This document shows positions 60,127 through 64,000 of a stretch of DNA of 64,000 nt, piece by piece (position 1 is the stretch's first letter; every line of letters starts with the position of its first letter). The position numbers and the translations under genes are program-made. The notes beneath the pieces are model-generated. The model searched no databases and was not told the origin of the DNA. It saw only the letters and a program-made list of their open reading frames with translations. Where the stretch lies: contig NZ_PVYW01000003.1 in assembly GCF_003001675.1 (NCBI RefSeq), positions 62,001-126,000 on the forward strand, read 5' to 3'. Source of the DNA: Cohnella sp. SGD-V74. Its GTDB lineage: Bacteria > Bacillota > Bacilli > Paenibacillales > Paenibacillaceae.

Positions 60127-60879
60127 ATGAACCAACAAATTTTATTCGACCTTGACGATACGCTAGTTTATTGCAATAAGTATTTTCACGCCATTCTGGA
60201 TCGTTTCGCCGACCGGATGGCCGACTGGTTCGGTTTCGCAGGCATTGGGAAGGAAGAAATCGCGGCCAAGCAGACGGAGATCGATATCGCCGGCGTTCAG
60301 GTGTTCGGTTTCAAGAGCGAGCATTTTCCCCAATCGATGATCGACACGTACCGGTACTTTCAATCCGTCACCGGACGGCCAAGCTCTCCCCTTGAAGAGG
60401 ATCAGCTATGGAAGCTCGGGAACAGCGTCTACGAGCTCGAGATCGAGCCTTACCCGCTGATGGAGGAAACGTTGGATTCGCTGGCCTCCAAAGGCCACGA
60501 ACTCCACCTGTATACGGGCGGGGATGCCGTCATTCAGCTGCGCAAAATCGAAAGCATGCGCCTGGAGCGCTACTTCGACAACCGGATCTACATCCGGCAG
60601 CACAAAAATACGGACGCGTTGGAACAGATCCTGGCTGGAGGCAGCTTCGACCGCGACCATACGTGGATGATCGGCAACTCGGTCAGAACGGACGTGCTCC
60701 CGGCGCTCCACTGCGGCATCAACGCCGTCTACCTGAAGCAGGAAGCCGAATGGGCGTACAACGTCATTCCGATCGACGCCAAGCCTCGCGGGGCTCTGCT
60801 CACCCTTACGAAGCTGCCTCAAGTTCCGCCCGCGATCCATCAATACTTGGACGATAGCCTGATGAAGGAATCGGGGTAA
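60127..60879 (+). CDS. HAD-superfamily hydrolase
   Basis: 250 residues with AAGGAGATC upstream. Motif I FDLDDTLVYCN (nucleophile Asp8, acid Asp10), motif II LYTGGD (about residue 134), a Lys region around KIESMRLERYFDN, and motif III/IV WMIGNSVRTDVLPALHCGINAVYL with the paired acidic site. A helical cap (about 18-100) gives the C1 type seen in phosphoglycolate-like phosphatases. Acts on a small phosphorylated metabolite that cannot be named. Followed by a long inverted repeat. Confidence 0.9.
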   Translation: MNQQILFDLDDTLVYCNKYFHAILDRFADRMADWFGFAGIGKEEIAAKQTEIDIAGVQVFGFKSEHFPQSMIDTYRYFQSVTGRPSSPLEEDQLWKLGNSVYELEIEPYPLMEETLDSLASKGHELHLYTGGDAVIQLRKIESMRLERYFDNRIYIRQHKNTDALEQILAGGSFDRDHTWMIGNSVRTDVLPALHCGINAVYLKQEAEWAYNVIPIDAKPRGALLTLTKLPQVPPAIHQYLDDSLMKESG

Positions 60880-60911
60880 GCACCCCTTTCCCTATGCAAT
60901 AAACATAATAA

Positions 60912-61004
60912 GGGCATGTATTTCCCGGACGCGCAACTCTGCCGCAAATTACGGGTTCCGAAATTCTCGGAATCGCGCAGGCAGAACGGGAGATACATGC
61001 CCTA
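60912..61004. repeat. Long inverted repeat after the HAD gene
   Basis: AGGGCATGTATTTCCCG (60912-60928) pairs with CGGGAGATACATGCCCT (60988-61004) at 16 of 17 positions; inside lie GCGC/GCGC and GGTTCCGA/TCGGAATC partners. TATCTTTATTT follows. It may be an elaborate terminator for the HAD gene or a structured RNA element; no match to a known riboswitch was recognised. Confidence 0.55.
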
Positions 61005-61078
61005 TCTTTATTTGAATTTAGTGGTCAGTGTCACATCATGATGACGCTTACAAGTTAATTGAAAGCTACGTGCATACT

Positions 61079-61360
61079 GTTAACGGTCTACCGCACCGTT
61101 ACTCCTCCGAAACCTTCGACTACGCACCCATTAACGGTCTACCGCACCGTTAATTCTCCGGAACCTTCGACTACGCAACTATTAACGGTCTACCGCACCG
61201 TTAATTCTCCGAAACCTTCGACTACGCACCCATTAACGGTCTATCGCACCGTTAATTCTCCGAAACCTTCGACTACGCACCCATTAGCGGTCTACCGCAC
61301 CGTTAATTCTCCGAAACCTTCGACTACGCACCCATTAGCGGTCTACCGCGCCGCTATTCG
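61079..61360. repeat. 51-bp tandem repeat array with a hairpin in every unit
   Basis: Five full units of exactly 51 bases start at 61079, 61130, 61181, 61232 and 61283, with a partial sixth from 61334. Each unit has ATTAACGGT, the 7-base loop CTACCGC, ACCGTTAAT (a 9-bp stem) and then a constant 26-base linker ending TTCGACTACGCACCC. The unit length is a multiple of three, so a frame stays open, but no ribosome site is present. In unit 5 the stem has one G-T pair, and in unit 6 both sides change (AGCGG with CCGCT), keeping the stem. Units differ at few other positions. Confidence 0.85.
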
Positions 61361-61396
61361 ATCACCTGGCGAGGGGCTCCCTGACAGAATACTCCC

Positions 61397-62482
61397 TCAC
61401 TCCCCGCCCAATCCGTTCAGCTTGTCGAAAATTTTGCGAACGCCGACCGACCATAGCGGGTCCTCTGCATAGGTTCGGTTAAACCACTCGAACGGATCAT
61501 GGCCTTCCGGACGGCTGTCTCCCAGCTTGACGAGAAGCCTTGCGGCGATGCCCGCGGAGTTGGCGATATCTGTATTGTATTCCATCCAGCTGTGACCGAC
61601 GTTAAACGGATTGTTCGCGATTTTCAGCGCGTGTTTGGCCGACTTCGGCACGAAACCCTGTTCTTGACCGGTGATGGCGAACAGAAGGTGCGGATGCAGA
61701 TCGTACTCGCGCGCCGTGTCCATAATCGTCCCAAAGTAGGGCTCTTCGGCCAGCATCGAGTCCCTGCCGCTCAAATAAGCGACAAGCGCCGGCACGTCGA
61801 TTTCCGTATACTTGAGCGCTTGCGGTATCCCGACGTCGGGAACAACCGCTGGCGCCGCTTCGGGTACGGGACTTGGCGCACTCGCGGACGGCTCGACCGG
61901 CGCAGGACGCTCCATGCTGTTCGCGATCCAGACGGCTCCTCCGCCAAGCGCAATGGCCGACGCGAGAACGATAGCGGGAGCAGGCTTGGCCAAACTCCGC
62001 ACCGCGGCCCAGAGCGCAGCGGACCAGCCGCTTCGCGAGGCCGTCGCTCCTTCGGGAGCCAGTCCGATCGTCACAGCTTCCGCCGCCGACAACGAAACCG
62101 CCCCATGTCGCCTCTCCAGTCGGGAAGCCAGCTGCTCCGGGCTCCATCTTCGCTGTGTGCGCTCGTTCGCCCACTGCAAAATCGGTTCCAGCAATCGTTC
62201 CGTCAAGCGTTCGTCGTCCTCGCCGATTTCTGCGAACAGATCAAGCACATCTTCAGGCCGGATGTCCCGTCTTTCTCCGACCAGACAACGGCTGATTAGC
62301 CGATCGATCATCTGCCGCTTCAAATCGTCCGGCACGTTCGGCATTCTCTGCGCGAGCGCCCGGCGAATGGCATCGGCGACGATCTCGGCGCGGCGTCCGT
62401 CGGGAAGCGGAGCGTATTTGGTCTGCACGTATCTGCGAATCGTATGAATGTCCGTCGGCGACAGCAAAGCCGCGCTTTCCAT
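61397..62482 (-). CDS. Membrane-anchored glucosaminidase-like protein with cytoplasmic N-domain
   Basis: 361 residues from the ATG at 62482 with GGGGGAGG 6 bases upstream. Residues about 1-155 are a charged helical cytoplasmic domain without a recognised family. One membrane helix follows (about 170-190, IVLASAIALGGGAVWIAN), then a Pro/Ala/Ser linker and an outer domain (about 225-361): VPALVAYLSGRDSMLAEEPYFG, the Glu-containing LLFAITGQEQGFVPKSA, ANNPFNVGHSWMEY and AEDPLWSVGVRKIFDKL. The layout resembles bacterial N-acetylglucosaminidases or lytic-type wall hydrolases with a single catalytic Glu. Probably trims peptidoglycan near the membrane. Confidence 0.65.
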   Translation of the reverse strand: MESAALLSPTDIHTIRRYVQTKYAPLPDGRRAEIVADAIRRALAQRMPNVPDDLKRQMIDRLISRCLVGERRDIRPEDVLDLFAEIGEDDERLTERLLEPILQWANERTQRRWSPEQLASRLERRHGAVSLSAAEAVTIGLAPEGATASRSGWSAALWAAVRSLAKPAPAIVLASAIALGGGAVWIANSMERPAPVEPSASAPSPVPEAAPAVVPDVGIPQALKYTEIDVPALVAYLSGRDSMLAEEPYFGTIMDTAREYDLHPHLLFAITGQEQGFVPKSAKHALKIANNPFNVGHSWMEYNTDIANSAGIAARLLVKLGDSRPEGHDPFEWFNRTYAEDPLWSVGVRKIFDKLNGLGGE

Positions 62483-62721
62483 AATAAGCCTCCCCCGCCC
62501 ACAATCGGTTCCTCGCCAGTCATCAGTGTACCATAGAGGAAAGATTTGGGGGAAGCCCTGTCTTCGGTACCAACTTTGCACGAATTCCGCTCCGCATGCC
62601 CTGTCAACCTGCCATCAGCCAACGTCGTGCGAGCCGATTCGCCATCAATCGCCATCCGCCGCTCCTTGCGGTCTATCCGTCTTTAGTCGCCATCGCCCCT
62701 CGCCGTGCATTCGCTCCGTCT

Positions 62722-63048
62722 TCAGTCCACGCGAACCGACACCGCCTCGACAATCGCCCGCTTGACCTCGTCGGTGCGGATAAAGGCGTTGATCTGCTCC
62801 TGTTCCCATTCCGTGAGCTGGTATTCGCTGTCGCAGCCGTCATCCTGTGTCACGAGCTGAATCGGGTGCCCGTCATGGGTGCACACCGCGATAATCTGAA
62901 AATCCGTCAGTTCTTCGGGCAGCGGCGTTTCGTCCGCCGTCTCCGGCAACAGGGCCACGTCGACCCACTGTCCGTCCCTGCGCTCCGCCCGATATTGAAA
63001 GCCCGTGAACCGCAGCTCGGACCATTGTTCGTCTCCATACCGAATCAT
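62722..63048 (-). CDS. Conserved hypothetical small protein
   Basis: 108 residues from the ATG at 63048 (MIRYGDEQWSEL), with AGGAGG 9 bases upstream. Soluble and acidic; strand-rich start (LRFTGFQYRAERRDGQWVDVALLP) then ELTDFQIIAVCTHDGHPIQLVTQDDGCDSEYQLTEWEQEQI. No domain recognised. It lies just after the gltD terminator on the same strand and is followed by a 240-base gap without visible features. Confidence 0.6.
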   Translation of the reverse strand: MIRYGDEQWSELRFTGFQYRAERRDGQWVDVALLPETADETPLPEELTDFQIIAVCTHDGHPIQLVTQDDGCDSEYQLTEWEQEQINAFIRTDEVKRAIVEAVSVRVD

Positions 63049-63075
63049 TCCGTCGTTCCTCCTCCTGACATCCGT

Positions 63076-63112
63076 GAAAAAAGAGGCCGCCCCGCCGGGG
63101 ACGACCTCTCTA
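63076..63112 (-). terminator. Terminator after gltD
   Basis: On the minus strand GAGGTCGTCCCC pairs with GGGGCGGCCTC around GGC and runs into six T's. It lies 17 bases after the gltD stop. Confidence 0.85.
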
Positions 63113-63128
63113 CGATAACCGATATCCG

Positions 63129-64000
63129 TTACGGGAGCAACGTGCTGCCCATCAGGAATCTGTCGACTTCGCGCGCCGCTTCGCGGCCTTCGTTGATCGC
63201 CCATACGATCAGGCTCTGTCCGCGTCTCATATCGCCCGCCGCGAACACTTTGTCCACGTTCGTCGTATACTTGCCGTACCGGGCTTTGACGTTCGTGCGA
63301 CGATCCGTCTCCAGGCCGAGCTGATCGATCAGCGTACGCTCCGGACCTTCGAAGCCGACCGCGACGAGTACGAGATCCGCGGGCCATACTTTCTCGGTGC
63401 CCGGAATTTCCTCGTAAATTTTGCGGCCTTGCTCGTCCACGTAACGACGAATTTGCACCGTGTGCAGCTCTTTGACGTTGCCGTTCTCGTCACCTACGAA
63501 CTTCTTCGTCAGCACGGAGAAGGCGCGAGGATCTTCGCCGTACAGAGCTTTCGCTTCCTCATGCGCGTAGTCGAGCGTGTACACGTTCGGATATTCCGGC
63601 CACGGATTGTTCATCTGATCGCGCTCTAGCGGCGCTTTCGCATGCGTACCGAATTGCGTAACGCTGGAGCAGCCGTGACGCAGCGCCGTAGCGACGCAGT
63701 CCGTTCCCGTGTCCCCGCCGCCGATAACGATGACGTTCTGGTCTTTGCCGGAAATGTACGTGCCTTCCTGCAAGCCGTTGTCGAGATAGCTCTTGATCGT
63801 GCTGTTCAAGTAATCCATCGCCTGATGGATGCCCTTAAGATCGTGCCCTTCCACGTTGCCGATCGGACGGGGCTTCGTCGCTCCGCCGCACAGCACGACC
63901 GCATCGTGCTGCTCCACCAGCTCCGCCGCGGAGATGTCCTTGCCGATCTCCGTATTGACGACGAAGCGGATGCCCTCCTCGGCAAGCAGATCGACTCGGC
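63129..64000 (-). CDS. gltD: Glutamate synthase small (beta) subunit, 5' end cut by window
   Basis: The last 290 codons; the reading frame continues past the right edge. Visible: LAEEGIRFVVNTEIGKDIS, AVVLCGGATKPR, the NADPH-binding IVIGGGDTGTDCVATALRHG (GxGxxG type) and the FAD-end KVFAAGDMRRGQSLIVWAINEGREAA. These are diagnostic of the GltD family, which feeds NADPH electrons to the large subunit to make glutamate from 2-oxoglutarate and glutamine. The large subunit gltB is expected beyond the window. Ends with a strong terminator. Confidence 0.93.
   Translation of the reverse strand, partial: RVDLLAEEGIRFVVNTEIGKDISAAELVEQHDAVVLCGGATKPRPIGNVEGHDLKGIHQAMDYLNSTIKSYLDNGLQEGTYISGKDQNVIVIGGGDTGTDCVATALRHGCSSVTQFGTHAKAPLERDQMNNPWPEYPNVYTLDYAHEEAKALYGEDPRAFSVLTKKFVGDENGNVKELHTVQIRRYVDEQGRKIYEEIPGTEKVWPADLVLVAVGFEGPERTLIDQLGLETDRRTNVKARYGKYTTNVDKVFAAGDMRRGQSLIVWAINEGREAAREVDRFLMGSTLLP

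Noticed and set aside
61079..61360. Possible CRISPR array.
   Set aside because: The linkers between palindromes are the same in every unit, so there are no distinct spacers, and no cas genes are near.
61059..61472. A 137-codon open frame across the tandem repeats with a 17-residue repeated peptide.
   Set aside because: It starts at a TTG without ribosome site, the repeat length happens to be divisible by three, and variation preserves the DNA hairpin rather than the peptide.

Overview
The window looks like the chromosome of an endospore-forming, high-GC Firmicute of the Paenibacillaceae (Cohnella or Paenibacillus type). The reasons are a complete GerA-family germination operon, 'copper amine oxidase N-terminal' stalk-domain secreted proteins, LplB/LplC-type sugar ABC permeases with a YesN-type AraC regulator, Bacillus-style lutABC and rhaEW/R/B/A operons, strong GGAGG ribosome sites and many lipobox signal peptides. 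No rRNA, tRNA, transposase, prophage or CRISPR array was recognised.

Layout. 1-4.4 kb: Fur-controlled siderophore uptake (binding lipoprotein plus a cut-off FhuF-like reductase), a DesK-type two-component pair and a CPBP protease. 4.6-13.4 kb: a sugar locus with an AraC-type membrane regulator, an ABC importer, a GH43-like enzyme and a mandelate racemase-like enzyme. 13.5-17.3 kb: lutABC-lutR lactate oxidation. 17.4-23.6 kb: rhamnose operon (aldolase/dehydrogenase fusion, an Anabaena-sensory-rhodopsin-transducer-like protein, isomerase, kinase, DeoR regulator). 23.7-24.7 kb: glpX. 25-27 kb: a stalk-domain protein and a membrane phosphoesterase. 27-40.7 kb: an efflux and signalling block with an RND pump and adaptor, a MacB/YknYZ-type pump and adaptor, two paralogous ECF sigma factors and two OmpR-type two-component systems. 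40.7-44.2 kb: a Fur-boxed propeller-like protein, a large stalk-domain protein and a GNAT enzyme. 44.4-48.2 kb: a germination receptor operon in B-A-C order. 48.2-52.5 kb: a CobW-type metallochaperone, a TPR protein and two conserved unknowns. 52.6-56.3 kb: a 2-oxoacid:ferredoxin oxidoreductase encoded by two fusion genes plus a small third gene. 56.5-64 kb: miscellaneous enzymes, an apparently SOS-controlled small gene, a tandem hairpin repeat array, a membrane cell-wall-hydrolase-like protein and the end of gltD.

How parts work together. Rhamnose, lactate and the unknown ABC-imported sugar each have their own regulator inside or next to the operon. The 27-41 kb block appears to be an envelope-stress and export island: both ECF sigma genes lie at the 3' ends of pump operons, with no anti-sigma gene beside them, and a two-component pair is divergent from the YknXYZ-type pump across a region with 11-bp-phased direct repeats. 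Two well-separated Fur boxes mark iron-regulated genes. The most noteworthy observations are a SigA-type promoter with two LexA-like boxes in front of an unknown 76-residue protein, a 51-bp tandem repeat whose 9-bp hairpin shows a paired change in the last copy, an apparent ATT start codon in the LplB-type permease, the ASRT-family protein in the rhamnose operon, and the paired ECF sigma factors.

All identifications rest on reading motifs and translated sequences by eye; no database search was possible.
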